Assembly (NCBI GenBank): GCA_937975715.1
Contig: CALJUA010000061.1
Span: 1 to 38,267 of the forward strand
Length of the DNA stretch: 38,267 nt
Reading direction: 5' to 3'
Source: an uncultured Candidatus Planktophila sp.
Lineage (GTDB): Bacteria; Actinomycetota; Actinomycetes; Nanopelagicales; Nanopelagicaceae
Shown: one piece after another, positions 14,906 through 23,954 of the stretch
Position numbering within the stretch: position 1 is the stretch's first letter
How the letters are laid out: the number at the start of each line of letters is the position of its first letter
Notes under the pieces: model-generated
Database searches by the model: none
Told to the model about the DNA's origin: nothing
What the model saw: the letters and a program-made list of their open reading frames with translations, nothing else
Program-made: the position numbers and the translations under genes

Positions 14906-15937
14906 ATGACACCTCGTGAATACGATGAATCTGATGTTCGCATCCGCCCATCCCGTACAACACGTCGTCGCAGTAAAGATCGTCCAGCTCATAATGATTC
15001 TCACACCGCACTCGTAATCTCTGTCGACCGTGGTCGTAGCGGATGCGTATTGCAAGTTGGTCCAGCAAAAGGTCAGCTTGTTGTTGCAATGAAAGCTCGT
15101 GAACTAGGTCCGAAGTCAGTTGTTGTAGGTGACTCGGTTGAAATTGTTGGCGATACCACTGGTGATGAGGGCACTCTAGCTCGCATTGTAAAAGTTAATG
15201 AACGCACTAATTCATTGAGTCGGACGGTCGACGATGCTGCAAAGCTTGAGCGCACTATCGTGGCCAACATCGATCAACTCATCATCGTCGTCGCATCTGC
15301 TAATCCAGAACCTCGTCGCGGATTAATCGATCGTTTCTTGGTCAGTGCATTTATCGAGAAGATTCATCCCATTATCGTCTTGACAAAGATTGATGTGGCC
15401 CCTGTTCCTGAATTTTTGGAGAAGTACGCAGCACTTGGTGTTGAGATTTTGACAACTTCTTCAAAGATTGCTGAGCGTTCAGCTCAGGTCAATCAGATTG
15501 CAGAAATCCTGAGAGGCAAAGTTTCGGTACTCGTTGGGCATTCAGGTGTTGGTAAATCCACATTGATCAATGATTTGGTCCCGAATGCAGATCGCCTCAC
15601 GGGTGACGTCAATGACGTTACTGGCCGCGGTCGCCACACTTCATCGAGCGCAGTTGCGCTAGAACTTCCAGCGGGCGGATGGATTATCGATACGCCAGGC
15701 ATTCGTGCATTTGGTCTAGCTCACCGTGATCCTCGTGAAATCGTTGAGGCATTTCCCGATCTCGCGGAAGTTGCAGCGACCTGCATGTCTCATTGCTCAC
15801 ATGCAGAAGATGGGTGTGCGCTCAACGAATGGGTCAATCAGGACCCTCAGCACAGCGAAGAGAGAAAATTGCGCCTTGAAAGTTTACGGTCGCTCTTAGA
15901 TGCAAAGAGTTACGTAGACTTACCTCATGAGCAGTAA
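14906..15937 (+). CDS. rsgA: Ribosome small-subunit-dependent GTPase A
   Basis: 343-residue circularly permuted GTPase that helps late 30S subunit maturation. An OB-fold domain comes first (about residues 30-110), then G4 (LTKIDV) before G1 (GHSGVGKSTLIND) and G3 (IDTPGIRAFGL), the order that defines the family. The C-terminal zinc site is CMSHCSHAEDGC (residues about 292-303). The basic N-terminal 28 residues (RPSRTTRRRSKDRP) are a plausible RNA-contacting tail. It follows aroA by 14 nt and overlaps hisN by 11 nt, so the three are likely one transcript. Confidence 0.95.
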   Translation: MTPREYDESDVRIRPSRTTRRRSKDRPAHNDSHTALVISVDRGRSGCVLQVGPAKGQLVVAMKARELGPKSVVVGDSVEIVGDTTGDEGTLARIVKVNERTNSLSRTVDDAAKLERTIVANIDQLIIVVASANPEPRRGLIDRFLVSAFIEKIHPIIVLTKIDVAPVPEFLEKYAALGVEILTTSSKIAERSAQVNQIAEILRGKVSVLVGHSGVGKSTLINDLVPNADRLTGDVNDVTGRGRHTSSSAVALELPAGGWIIDTPGIRAFGLAHRDPREIVEAFPDLAEVAATCMSHCSHAEDGCALNEWVNQDPQHSEERKLRLESLRSLLDAKSYVDLPHEQ

Positions 15938-16736
15938 TTCGCAATTTTCATACGGTGAAGACCTCACATTGGCCCATCGCTTAGCCGATGCTGCTGATGC
16001 AATTACGCTCAAGCGATATCAAGCACTCGATCTAGCAATTACAACCAAGCCCGATAACACCCCCGTTACCGATGCGGATAAATCATCCGAAGAAGCAATC
16101 CGCGCACTGTTGCATGCTCATCGTCCTGATGATGGAATCGTCGGAGAAGAGTTTGGTAACGAAGGCATCGAGAAGAATCGCTACTGGGTAATCGATCCAA
16201 TCGATGGAACCAAGAACTTCCTGCGCGGTGTTCCAACCTGGGCAACTCTGATTGCGCTCATTGAAAGAACTCCGAATGGCGGTCAGCGTACTGTCGTCAG
16301 CGTTGTAAGTGCACCAGCGCTCTTTCGCCGATGGTCGGCTCATATTGGTGGCGGTGCATTTGTCACGATTAATCGAGAAACAACGAAGAGAATTCATGTA
16401 TCTGGCGTCTCTCGAATTGAAGATGCATCAATCTCATACTCTGATTTTGAAGGGTGGGGCGAGATGCTTACTCCTTTCCGCGCTCTGCTGAAAAAGGCCT
16501 GGCGTACTCGCGGATATGGTGACTTCTGGTCACATATGTTGGTTGCAGAAGGTGCGCTAGAAGCGGCGGTCGAACCAGTGCTTGCGTTGTGGGATATGGC
16601 AGCGCTCGATCTCATCGTGACGGAAGCAGGTGGAGTCTTCTCAAACACTTCAGGCGTACCTGGACCACATGGTGGAAACGGCGTTTCCACTAATGCTGCA
16701 CTTCATAAATACATTATTGACGCACTCAAGGCGTAA
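15927..16736 (+). CDS. hisN: Histidinol-phosphatase of the inositol monophosphatase family
   Basis: 269-residue Mg2+-dependent phosphatase. Family motifs: VGEEFG (about residue 72), WVIDPIDGTKNFLRGVPTWA (about 87-106) with the metal-binding Asp residues, and WDMAALDLIVTEAGG near the C-terminus. The GTKNFLRGVPTWATLIAL stretch is closest to actinobacterial HisN, which removes phosphate from L-histidinol phosphate in histidine synthesis; a related inositol or CysQ-type activity cannot be excluded from sequence alone. The ATG lies inside the last codons of rsgA (11-nt overlap), indicating translational coupling. copA follows 29 nt later. Confidence 0.88.
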   Translation: MSSNSQFSYGEDLTLAHRLADAADAITLKRYQALDLAITTKPDNTPVTDADKSSEEAIRALLHAHRPDDGIVGEEFGNEGIEKNRYWVIDPIDGTKNFLRGVPTWATLIALIERTPNGGQRTVVSVVSAPALFRRWSAHIGGGAFVTINRETTKRIHVSGVSRIEDASISYSDFEGWGEMLTPFRALLKKAWRTRGYGDFWSHMLVAEGALEAAVEPVLALWDMAALDLIVTEAGGVFSNTSGVPGPHGGNGVSTNAALHKYIIDALKA

Positions 16737-16765
16737 GAGTTTCTTCTAAAGAAAAGAGCAAAGAC

Positions 16766-19093
16766 GTGGAAGATATCCAGATTGATCTCATGCATCACAA
16801 GCTGCCCAAGGCAGAGCCTCTACCTGAAATCGATCTCTCTAAAGCGACTTTAGTTCCGGCCACTTATGCGGTCACTGGCATGACGTGCAGTGCATGTGTT
16901 AATTCAGTAGAACGAAGCCTCAATGCCATTCCGGGTGTAAGTGCCTCAGTGAATTTTGCATCTGAGACGGTCCACGTACTAGCCCCCTCTGAAGTCAAAG
17001 CAGAGGTGATTATTAAGGCCGTTAAGGCAGCTGGCTACAGCGCATCTCTTCTAGAAGATCGCAATGATCCAGCACTGCATCGCAAGGGTGCAGCTCGTGC
17101 GCTGATTGCTGCGATTATTTTTGCGGTTCCGACGATTGCTATTTCGATGGTGATGTCGTGGCATCACTCAGTAGGCTATTGGCTCTTCAATATCTTTATC
17201 TCCAATGGTTGGCCATTGCCACCAAATTCGGATCACCACTTTGCCTCATGGCTGGCACTAGCACTCACAACGCCGCTAATCCTGATTGTTGCTTTTCCAA
17301 TCCACCGAGCCGCAATTCGAAATTTCTTCCATCCAACGATGGATTCGCTGATTTCACTCGGATCGCTCTCCGCATATCTCTGGTCAATCTATGCGACTTA
17401 TACAGGTAAAGGCGATCTCTATACCGAAGTTGCGGCAGGAGTACTGCTCTTTGTAATCCTTGGTCGTTATCTCGAGTCACGTGCAAAGCGCAGTGCAAGT
17501 AGCGCCCTCTCCACTTTATTGGCTCTTGGTGAGAAGGAAGTCACCGTTCTCCGAAGTGGAAGCGAAGTTGTGATTCCTATTTCTCACCTCAAAGTTGGAG
17601 ATGAGTTCGTAGTAAAGCCTGGCGCACGTATTGCAACTGATGGAATTGTGATTTCAGGAATTACGACAGTCGATAACTCACTCATTACAGGTGAGTCACT
17701 TCCCGTAGATATCACTCCAGGTGATCGCGTAATCGGTTCTGCGCTCAATAACAATGGCCGCATCATTGTGCGCGCAACGCGCATCGGAAGCGATACCGAG
17801 ATGGCCCGAATTACCTCTATGGTCGTGACTGCTCAAGCAAGTAAATCTCCTATTCAGCAGAGCGCTGACAAGATTGCAGCGATCTTCGTTCCTGCAGTCA
17901 CAACTCTTGCAATTGCTACATATCTCTTCTGGTATTACGCAGAAGGTAAAACTCTCACCGTTTCTATCTCAACTGCAATCACAGTCCTCGTTATTGCCTG
18001 TCCTTGCGCTCTTGGATTAGCCACTCCTGTCGCTCTTTTGGTCGCTTCTGGCCGTGGAGCTCTTCGTGGAATCGTGATTCGTCAGCCCCGAGTGCTCTCT
18101 GCTGCTAAAGAGGTTGATGTAGTAGTTCTCGATAAGACCGGAACGTTAACTGACGGCCAGATGCAGGTCCGAGATGTCGTTATTCCAGTTTCTGCTCAGA
18201 AAATTCTCGGCCCTTCCTTTGAGGGTGTGCTCACCGAGAAGAGCGTCCTCTCCCTAGCCATGGCACTTGAGAGTCAGAATGATCATCCGGTTGCAAAAGC
18301 AATCGTGAACTACTGCACCTCAAAATCTGCGGAAAAGTTATCGGTCTCTGATTTCAATCAGACCCCAGGATCTGGTGTGGCTGCTCGAGTAAGCGCCTTT
18401 GGTAAATCCATGGTCGTCATCATTGGTTCACCAGAGTCTGTTGCTCACAGCGCAGTTGCTCTTGACTCACAATTAGTGGATGCAATAGCAGCTGCAAAGG
18501 CAGCTTCGCGCACCACGTCACTTCTTGCGGTAGATGGTGTTGCAATTGCTCTCTTTGCCACCGGCGATGTCATTAAGAAAGATGCCGGCCAAGCGGTCGC
18601 TGCGCTGCGTGAACGTGGAATTGAAAGCTGGCTAGTTACCGGTGATCATCACGATTCAGCGGTACTAATCGCTTCACAAGTGGGCATTAGCTCTCAATAC
18701 GTTATTGCGAATGCATCTCCTGAAGAGAAGATTTCGAAGGTACAAGAGCTTCAAAGCCAGGGCCGAAAGGTCATGATGGTGGGAGATGGCGTTAATGATG
18801 CTGCTGCGCTTGCACAAGCCGATCTCAGTATTGCGATGGGAACTGGCACAGATACCGCAATCTCTACCGCTGATATCACGTTGATGCGACCACAATTAAT
18901 GGGTGTGATTGATGCTCTTAATCTTTCGCGACGCACATTGCGCACAATCCGGACAAACCTCGGATGGGCATTTGCCTACAACACGATCGGCTTACCAATT
19001 GCAGCGATGGGATTGATGACACCGATGTACGCAGCTGCAGCAATGGCGCTGAGTAGCCTCTTTGTTGTGACTAACTCTCTTCGGATCCGGTAA
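16766..19093 (+). CDS. copA: Copper-translocating P1B-type ATPase
   Basis: 775-residue P-type ATPase exporting Cu(I) across the cytoplasmic membrane. One N-terminal heavy-metal-associated domain has the site GMTCSACV (Cys41, Cys44). About eight membrane helices are predicted; the ion-binding CPC is at residues 412-414 (IACPCALGLATP). The actuator loop has TGES, the phosphorylation site DKTGT begins at Asp456, and the hinge GDGVNDAAALAQADLSIAMG is near the C-terminus. The GTG start at 16766 gives the full HMA domain; no strong ribosome binding site is visible, so expression may depend on read-through from hisN. No copper chaperone or CsoR-type repressor gene is adjacent. Its stop overlaps the convergent 3' end of the next gene by 23 nt. 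Confidence 0.93.
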   Translation: MEDIQIDLMHHKLPKAEPLPEIDLSKATLVPATYAVTGMTCSACVNSVERSLNAIPGVSASVNFASETVHVLAPSEVKAEVIIKAVKAAGYSASLLEDRNDPALHRKGAARALIAAIIFAVPTIAISMVMSWHHSVGYWLFNIFISNGWPLPPNSDHHFASWLALALTTPLILIVAFPIHRAAIRNFFHPTMDSLISLGSLSAYLWSIYATYTGKGDLYTEVAAGVLLFVILGRYLESRAKRSASSALSTLLALGEKEVTVLRSGSEVVIPISHLKVGDEFVVKPGARIATDGIVISGITTVDNSLITGESLPVDITPGDRVIGSALNNNGRIIVRATRIGSDTEMARITSMVVTAQASKSPIQQSADKIAAIFVPAVTTLAIATYLFWYYAEGKTLTVSISTAITVLVIACPCALGLATPVALLVASGRGALRGIVIRQPRVLSAAKEVDVVVLDKTGTLTDGQMQVRDVVIPVSAQKILGPSFEGVLTEKSVLSLAMALESQNDHPVAKAIVNYCTSKSAEKLSVSDFNQTPGSGVAARVSAFGKSMVVIIGSPESVAHSAVALDSQLVDAIAAAKAASRTTSLLAVDGVAIALFATGDVIKKDAGQAVAALRERGIESWLVTGDHHDSAVLIASQVGISSQYVIANASPEEKISKVQELQSQGRKVMMVGDGVNDAAALAQADLSIAMGTGTDTAISTADITLMRPQLMGVIDALNLSRRTLRTIRTNLGWAFAYNTIGLPIAAMGLMTPMYAAAAMALSSLFVVTNSLRIR

Positions 19094-19793
19094 AGGTTCG
19101 AATCAGCGAGATTGCACCTACGTAGATAGGGAATGCAATCATGATGACGTTTGAGACCATTGAAGTTTGAACGCCGCTTTCGTTGCTGTAATTCCAGGAC
19201 AAGATGAATAGGTTGAGGATGTAGAGCATTGCAAATGGCAGAGTAAATGCACGCCATTTGAGGACGCGAACCAAGTGTGGGAATTTAACATTTGTCAGCT
19301 GCGAAATTGCGAGCAATACAGTAGTGATTGCAACAACGCGTTGGCTGAGATCGAAAATCAAGAATGACGGCACAGCCAAGTTCCATACAGCCGGGAATCC
19401 GTTAAACCAATGATCGTCAGTCTCAATATCGGTACGAGCAAACCACAGCGCAGAGAGCAGAAGAACCATCGCTGCGATCAACGTTTGAAATTCAGAAGGC
19501 AACATATTAAGGCGCACCATCAAAGCAACAGGCACTACTACACATGTCACATAATCAACGATGAGATCGAGTACGTACCCATCTACGCGAGGAGCGTTAA
19601 AAACCACATCAATCTTTCGTGCAATCGGCCCATCGAGACCATCAAGAACCTGACAGACCAAGAGCCACAAGAGAGCACCACGGACGTTGTTATCGATCAC
19701 TGCCTGAAGAGCAAGGAGTCCCGCTGCTGCACCGCTAGCGGTCATCACATGCAGTGCATATCCCGAGATAGCTGGATTGAGTTGAGGTCTCAT
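19071..19793 (-). CDS. CDP-alcohol phosphatidyltransferase, phosphatidylcholine-synthase-like
   Basis: 240-residue integral membrane protein of the CDP-alcohol phosphatidyltransferase family. The catalytic motif reads DGLDGPIARK, then after a longer than usual interval GYVLDLIVDYVT; both the spacing and the downstream stretch TDDHWFNGFPAVWNL are features I associate with bacterial phosphatidylcholine synthase (Pcs), which joins CDP-diacylglycerol and choline. PssA or PgsA relatives have a shorter spacer. About six membrane helices are predicted. The open frame extends upstream through the tRNA gene to 19949, but the ATG at 19793 is preferred because TATTCT lies 8 nt before it. Substrate choice (choline or another alcohol) is not proven. 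Confidence 0.75.
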   Translation of the reverse strand: MRPQLNPAISGYALHVMTASGAAAGLLALQAVIDNNVRGALLWLLVCQVLDGLDGPIARKIDVVFNAPRVDGYVLDLIVDYVTCVVVPVALMVRLNMLPSEFQTLIAAMVLLLSALWFARTDIETDDHWFNGFPAVWNLAVPSFLIFDLSQRVVAITTVLLAISQLTNVKFPHLVRVLKWRAFTLPFAMLYILNLFILSWNYSNESGVQTSMVSNVIMIAFPIYVGAISLIRTFTGSEES

Positions 19794-19801
19794 GGCCCTA
19801 G

Positions 19802-19807
19802 AGAATA
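19802..19807 (-). promoter_or_regulatory. -10 box of the Pcs-like gene (leaderless)
   Basis: TATTCT on the minus strand ends 8 nt before the ATG at 19793, between the tRNA gene and this CDS. Confidence 0.45.
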
Positions 19808-19861
19808 GCGAATGGCCGCCCAAAGAAGTTCTCTTTGAACGGCCATTTACCTTAACTACAT

Positions 19862-19938
<77 letters not shown>

Positions 19939-19950
19939 TCGGTAAGCACA

Positions 19951-19980
19951 ATTCTAGGTGAACTGCGCTTACTTCACCAA
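19951..19980 (-). promoter_or_regulatory. Promoter of the tRNA-fMet gene
   Basis: TTGGTG (19975-19980) and TAGAAT (19951-19956) on the minus strand with an 18-bp spacer; predicted start about 6 nt upstream of the mature tRNA 5' end. The -35 lies in a 6-bp-arm inverted repeat (TTCACC/GGTGAA, 19973-19989) following the UPF0182 stop. Confidence 0.55.
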
Positions 19981-19999
19981 ATCGGTGAAAGTTCTCGCC

Positions 20000-22819
20000 T
20001 TACTTTGCTCGAGCTTGTGCTGCAATCGCTGCTGCAATCGCTGATTTCAAGCGATCTTGTGCGCGGCCATATGCAGCGAAATCTCCCTTTGCAAGTGCGG
20101 CTTGTCCATCTGCAATTGCTTGCTTTGCAGATGCAAGAGCTGCAGAGAGATCAGCTGAACTGTTAGAAGTTGTTGTCGTAGGTGACGTTGAAGTTGATGA
20201 ACCAGAGTTTCCACCGAAGACTTGATCAAGTGCTCCCTTAAGTGAGCTATCAAATCCAATGACGTCACCGAAGGAGACAAGCACCTTCTGCAACAATGGA
20301 TATGCCGATGCATTTGAAGTTGCCTTCACATAGACAGGTTGAACGTAGAGAAGTCCGCCACCAACTGGAAGTGTGAGCAAGTTTCCAAGCACAACATCAG
20401 ATCCACCTTGGCGAAGAAGTGACAAGGTATTTGCGACTTCTGGCTTTGCTTCGAAGTTTGATGCAATCTGTGATGGTCCTGAGATAGCTGTGCTTCGTGG
20501 AAGTTGAAGGACAGTTATCTTTCCGTAGTCAGGTCCTGGCTTTGAGTTAACCGTTGCAAATGCTGTCAGGTTCTCACGTGTTCCCTTTGGAACGAATGGA
20601 GTTGTCAATGAGAAGGCAGGAGCCTTTGCATTAGGCAACTTCAAAGTCAGGTAATACGGAGGCTGTGCGCCGCTGTTATTACCAAATGAAGATGGATCGC
20701 TAGGTACGCGCCAGAAGTCTTGACCACCGTAGAAGGCAGCTGCACTCTTGACGTGGTACGACGCGAGAATGTCACGCTGCACACGGAAGAGATCTTCTGG
20801 ATATCGCAAGTGATCAAAGAGCTCTGCTGAGATAGCGCTCTTTGCCTGAACAGTCTTCGGGAAAGCCTTCATCCAGCTCTTTAATACTGGATCTTTTTCA
20901 TCCCACTGATAGAGAGTCACGGTGCCGTTATAAGCGTCAACCGTTGCTTTTACAGAGTTGCGGATGTAATTCACGCGCTGATTTCCCTGCGCAGTAATAG
21001 ATGCAGAGTTACGAGTAAGGGCATCTGTTGTGGCATCTGCAAGAGATGTTCCTTCAGAGTACGGGTATCCAGCGGTGGTTGTATATCCGTCGACAATCCA
21101 GAGAATCTTTCCGCCAACAACAGCTGGATATGGATCTCCATCGAGAGTCAACCACGGTGCAACCTTTGCGACGCGATCGCGTGGGTTGCGGTTATAAAGA
21201 ATCTTTGAATCTTTATTAATCAAGCTTGAGAGCAAGATTCGCTGCTCACCATACTTAATTGCAAAGACTGCTTTGTTGAGCAGACCACCCACCGGAACTC
21301 CACCTGAACCGGTGTATGTCACGTTCTTCTGACCGCTTGCGGAGCTATCATCTGGATAGTCGAATTCAACTGGGGCTGCCTTTGAACCAGCTGCCTTACC
21401 GCCGATGATTGAGTATTCGGGTGAATTTTCCCCGAAGTAGATTCGAGGTTCAAACTTTCCGAGTCCGCTTGTAGGTGGAAGATCTCCAACAATGAAGTTT
21501 GGTTTTCCATCGGCGTCGACTGTGTTGCCATAAGCGGCAACAAAACCAAAACCGTGTGTGTAGACCAAGTGGTCGTTAATCCAGTTACGGCTTGGGTTAC
21601 CGTCAATATTGAGTTCGCGGACGGCAACGACTGCATCACGAGTTGTGCCGTTGATGGTGTAGCGATCGATATCGAGTGATTCGGTAAATCCGTAATATGG
21701 CTTGATCTGCTGCAACTGGCGGAATGTTGCTGAAAGAACATTGGGATCCATCAAACGAATGTTGTTGATAGTCGCCGCATCGCCTGCGAGCTGGCCTGCA
21801 TTCGGTGCAACTGCTGCGTCGTATTCCTGCATATCGACATCTGTCAGTCCATAAGCGGCACGTGTAGCGTCGATATTACGCTGAATATAAGGGGCTTCCT
21901 TCGATGATTCAGATGGCTTTACCTGGAACTGCTGAACAGCGCCAGGGTAGATGCCTGCAATCAGCACCGATGAAACAACCATCAACGCTGTTCCGGCTGC
22001 TGGAAGAAGCCAGGACTTTCGAATGACGTTTGCAAAGAAGAGAAGTGCGCAGATAACTGCAATTCCCGCAAGGATTGCCTTCGCAGGAAGTGTTGCGTTG
22101 ACATCTGTATATGTCGCACCGGTAATCAACTTGTTCTCTTTAAGAGCCAGCGCATAACGGTCGAACCAATACGCAATAGCCTTCATAACAACAATTAATC
22201 CAAAGAGGATTGAGAGCTGAACACGCGCAGCTACCGTTGTGCGATCACCCTGTCCGACAGTACGGATTCCGCCATACATGTAATGAACGAAAATCGATGC
22301 GAGTGCGGCGAGAACGAGAGCAGAGATTGCCCACGAAATGATCGCCTGGTAGAGAGGTAACTTAAACGCAAAGAAAGAAATATCGAGATTGAATTGTGGA
22401 TCTTTAACGCCGAAATCTGTTGCATTCTTAAAGAGAAGCCATTCTTTCCAGTACAAAGTTGCAGATGTACCAGCGAAGTAAGTGATTGCAGCAAAGAGAC
22501 CGAGAAATACCCAACGAATGATTGGCTCGATTTGGGCACGGATTCTTTCGACGCCATTGAGTTCAATTGAAGTGGGAACATAGAACGGGCGACGCTTGTA
22601 TGCGAGATAGATATTGAGGGAGATTACGATCGAGCTAATTAGTCCCGCAATCAGGAAGAGCTCTACCTTGGTAGTTAGAACCTTGCTCCAGACCGATGTG
22701 AAGTCGACTGATTTAAACCAGAGCCAATCAATATAGAAACCGCTCAAGGAGATAAAGATTGCTCCGAGGGCTACAAGAATTCCGATTGTGATGGCTAGCG
22801 GCGTGCGATTTCGATTCAT
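20000..22819 (-). CDS. UPF0182 (COG1615) family large membrane protein
   Basis: 939-residue protein with about seven membrane helices in the first 290 residues (first at about 8-28, last at about 272-290, ending ...LIAGIYPG), followed by a large domain of about 560 residues predicted outside the cytoplasm. Conserved family stretches include YIQRNIDATRAAYGL and RYPEDLFRVQRDIL. The C-terminus has a Ser/Thr-rich linker and an Ala/Lys-rich helical tail (ALAKGDFAAYGRAQDRLKSA). The family is widespread in actinobacteria and cyanobacteria; its function is not established. The ATG overlaps the stop of the YlbL-like protease gene by 4 nt, a pairing also known in mycobacteria, so the two products may act together. 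Confidence 0.9.
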   Translation of the reverse strand: MNRNRTPLAITIGILVALGAIFISLSGFYIDWLWFKSVDFTSVWSKVLTTKVELFLIAGLISSIVISLNIYLAYKRRPFYVPTSIELNGVERIRAQIEPIIRWVFLGLFAAITYFAGTSATLYWKEWLLFKNATDFGVKDPQFNLDISFFAFKLPLYQAIISWAISALVLAALASIFVHYMYGGIRTVGQGDRTTVAARVQLSILFGLIVVMKAIAYWFDRYALALKENKLITGATYTDVNATLPAKAILAGIAVICALLFFANVIRKSWLLPAAGTALMVVSSVLIAGIYPGAVQQFQVKPSESSKEAPYIQRNIDATRAAYGLTDVDMQEYDAAVAPNAGQLAGDAATINNIRLMDPNVLSATFRQLQQIKPYYGFTESLDIDRYTINGTTRDAVVAVRELNIDGNPSRNWINDHLVYTHGFGFVAAYGNTVDADGKPNFIVGDLPPTSGLGKFEPRIYFGENSPEYSIIGGKAAGSKAAPVEFDYPDDSSASGQKNVTYTGSGGVPVGGLLNKAVFAIKYGEQRILLSSLINKDSKILYNRNPRDRVAKVAPWLTLDGDPYPAVVGGKILWIVDGYTTTAGYPYSEGTSLADATTDALTRNSASITAQGNQRVNYIRNSVKATVDAYNGTVTLYQWDEKDPVLKSWMKAFPKTVQAKSAISAELFDHLRYPEDLFRVQRDILASYHVKSAAAFYGGQDFWRVPSDPSSFGNNSGAQPPYYLTLKLPNAKAPAFSLTTPFVPKGTRENLTAFATVNSKPGPDYGKITVLQLPRSTAISGPSQIASNFEAKPEVANTLSLLRQGGSDVVLGNLLTLPVGGGLLYVQPVYVKATSNASAYPLLQKVLVSFGDVIGFDSSLKGALDQVFGGNSGSSTSTSPTTTTSNSSADLSAALASAKQAIADGQAALAKGDFAAYGRAQDRLKSAIAAAIAAQARAK

Positions 22820-23661
22820 GCTCCTACGCTAGCGCAACCCTGAATTCTTGCAGAATTTAAATCCTTTCCCGCAGGTTTCCCGCCTGGAATTGGCTTCAGT
22901 AAATAGTCAATCGCCTGGTCAATATTGTTGATTGCGATGATAGATATTCCGTCGACTGTGGCTGGGAGTTGGTCGCAATTTTCCCGTGAGACAAAGAGGA
23001 GTGAGGCCCCGGCTTTCTTAGCTCCGATGATTTTCTCGGTGACTCCCCCGATCGCCCCAACCTTTCCATTTGCAGAAATTGTTCCAGTGCCTGCGATATC
23101 TCTTCCCTGAAGGAGGTCTTCTGGCGTGAGCAGATCAATGAGGCCGAGTGTGAAGATGACGCCACCACTTGGTCCTCCAGTATTTTCCAAAGTAACTTTT
23201 ACTGCAGAGTCATTCACCTTCGATGTGTCGATATTGGGAAACTTTCTTGCGATTGCCGCGCGCGCTGCGGCAAGTGCCAGGTTCTGCGATTGAACCATCT
23301 CTTTTGTTCCGGCCTTCTCCTCGGCCTTATCGGTTGCGCCATCTTTATACATCACCGATCGAGGAAGGACTACGCAATCGCCCCAGATCCAACAACCAAG
23401 CACTTGCGCCCCGAATACATAGCTTTCAGGATTGGTGACATAGATCGTGAGGAGATTGAGCTGTCCATGAACTGGATAGACCTTCACCGAGTTAGATTGT
23501 TCTACCTTTAAAACCTTTGGAAATAGCTCCGTCGCTGGTCCTGGAGTAATCAGCGCAAAGTTCATTGGGGCTACGAGAGCGATCAGCGTCAGGGCTAAAA
23601 CGCAGTAGCGAAGGAGTGAAGGAGTTCGCGAGAAGCGAAGGGTCTTATTTCGATGAATCAT
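22816..23661 (-). CDS. YlbL-type membrane-anchored Lon-domain (S16) protease lacking a PDZ domain
   Basis: 281 residues. A membrane anchor (about 18-38) is followed by a short extracytoplasmic region and a Lon-type proteolytic domain with catalytic Ser165 in ENTGGPSGGVIF and Lys210 in GGVTEKIIGAKKAG, 45 residues apart as expected. In the usual YlbL/Rv3194c layout a PDZ domain of about 80 residues sits between anchor and protease; here the interval (about residues 105-155) is only a short helix-like linker, so the PDZ domain appears lost. Start: an in-frame TTG at 23691 exists, but the ATG at 23661 better fits the anchor. It overlaps the upstream small membrane gene and, by 4 nt, the UPF0182 gene. 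Confidence 0.86.
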   Translation of the reverse strand: MIHRNKTLRFSRTPSLLRYCVLALTLIALVAPMNFALITPGPATELFPKVLKVEQSNSVKVYPVHGQLNLLTIYVTNPESYVFGAQVLGCWIWGDCVVLPRSVMYKDGATDKAEEKAGTKEMVQSQNLALAAARAAIARKFPNIDTSKVNDSAVKVTLENTGGPSGGVIFTLGLIDLLTPEDLLQGRDIAGTGTISANGKVGAIGGVTEKIIGAKKAGASLLFVSRENCDQLPATVDGISIIAINNIDQAIDYLLKPIPGGKPAGKDLNSARIQGCASVGA

Positions 23662-23857
23662 CGTTGCGGAACGAGTTCTGAAAGCGCTCAAATTGATTTA
23701 CTGAGCGCGATGTACCTTTCTCGAATTTATTCTTAAATCGAGAAATCCAGAGAACATAGCCGAACGCGCCAATAACGCCTGCGAGTGGAACCAGCCACCA
23801 AATGAGGGCTGTAAAGGCAGATGAGGCAGCTAGCGGCGCTGAGAGAATAATCTGCAT
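23645..23857 (-). CDS. Small membrane protein of unknown function
   Basis: 70 residues. Hydrophobic N-terminal half (residues about 2-42, probably two short helices or a signal-like segment plus one helix: FTALIWWLVPLAGVIGAFGYVLWI), then a basic, Asn/Ser-rich cytoplasmic tail (RFKNKFEKGTSRSVNQFERF). It is accepted as a gene because a TACTCT box lies 6 nt before the ATG and its end overlaps the start of the YlbL-like gene by 17 nt, making it the first gene of that operon. No family is recognised. Confidence 0.65.
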   Translation of the reverse strand: MQIILSAPLAASSAFTALIWWLVPLAGVIGAFGYVLWISRFKNKFEKGTSRSVNQFERFQNSFRNDDSSK

Positions 23858-23863
23858 AGAAAT

Positions 23864-23869
23864 AGAGTA
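23864..23869 (-). promoter_or_regulatory. -10 box of the small protein-YlbL-UPF0182 operon (leaderless)
   Basis: TACTCT on the minus strand ends 6 nt before the ATG at 23857. Confidence 0.5.
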
Positions 23870-23905
23870 GTGCCCTCGGGAAGAAAGTGCCGGTTATCGG
23901 TGTTC

Positions 23906-23911
23906 TACTAT
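23906..23911 (+). promoter_or_regulatory. -10 box of the zincin gene
   Basis: TACTAT about 44 nt before the ATG at 23955; it would give a short 5' leader. No convincing -35 element. Confidence 0.35.
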
Positions 23912-23954
23912 TCACATATACGAAATCGCTCAGATGAGATGTGGGGTTGAAACC

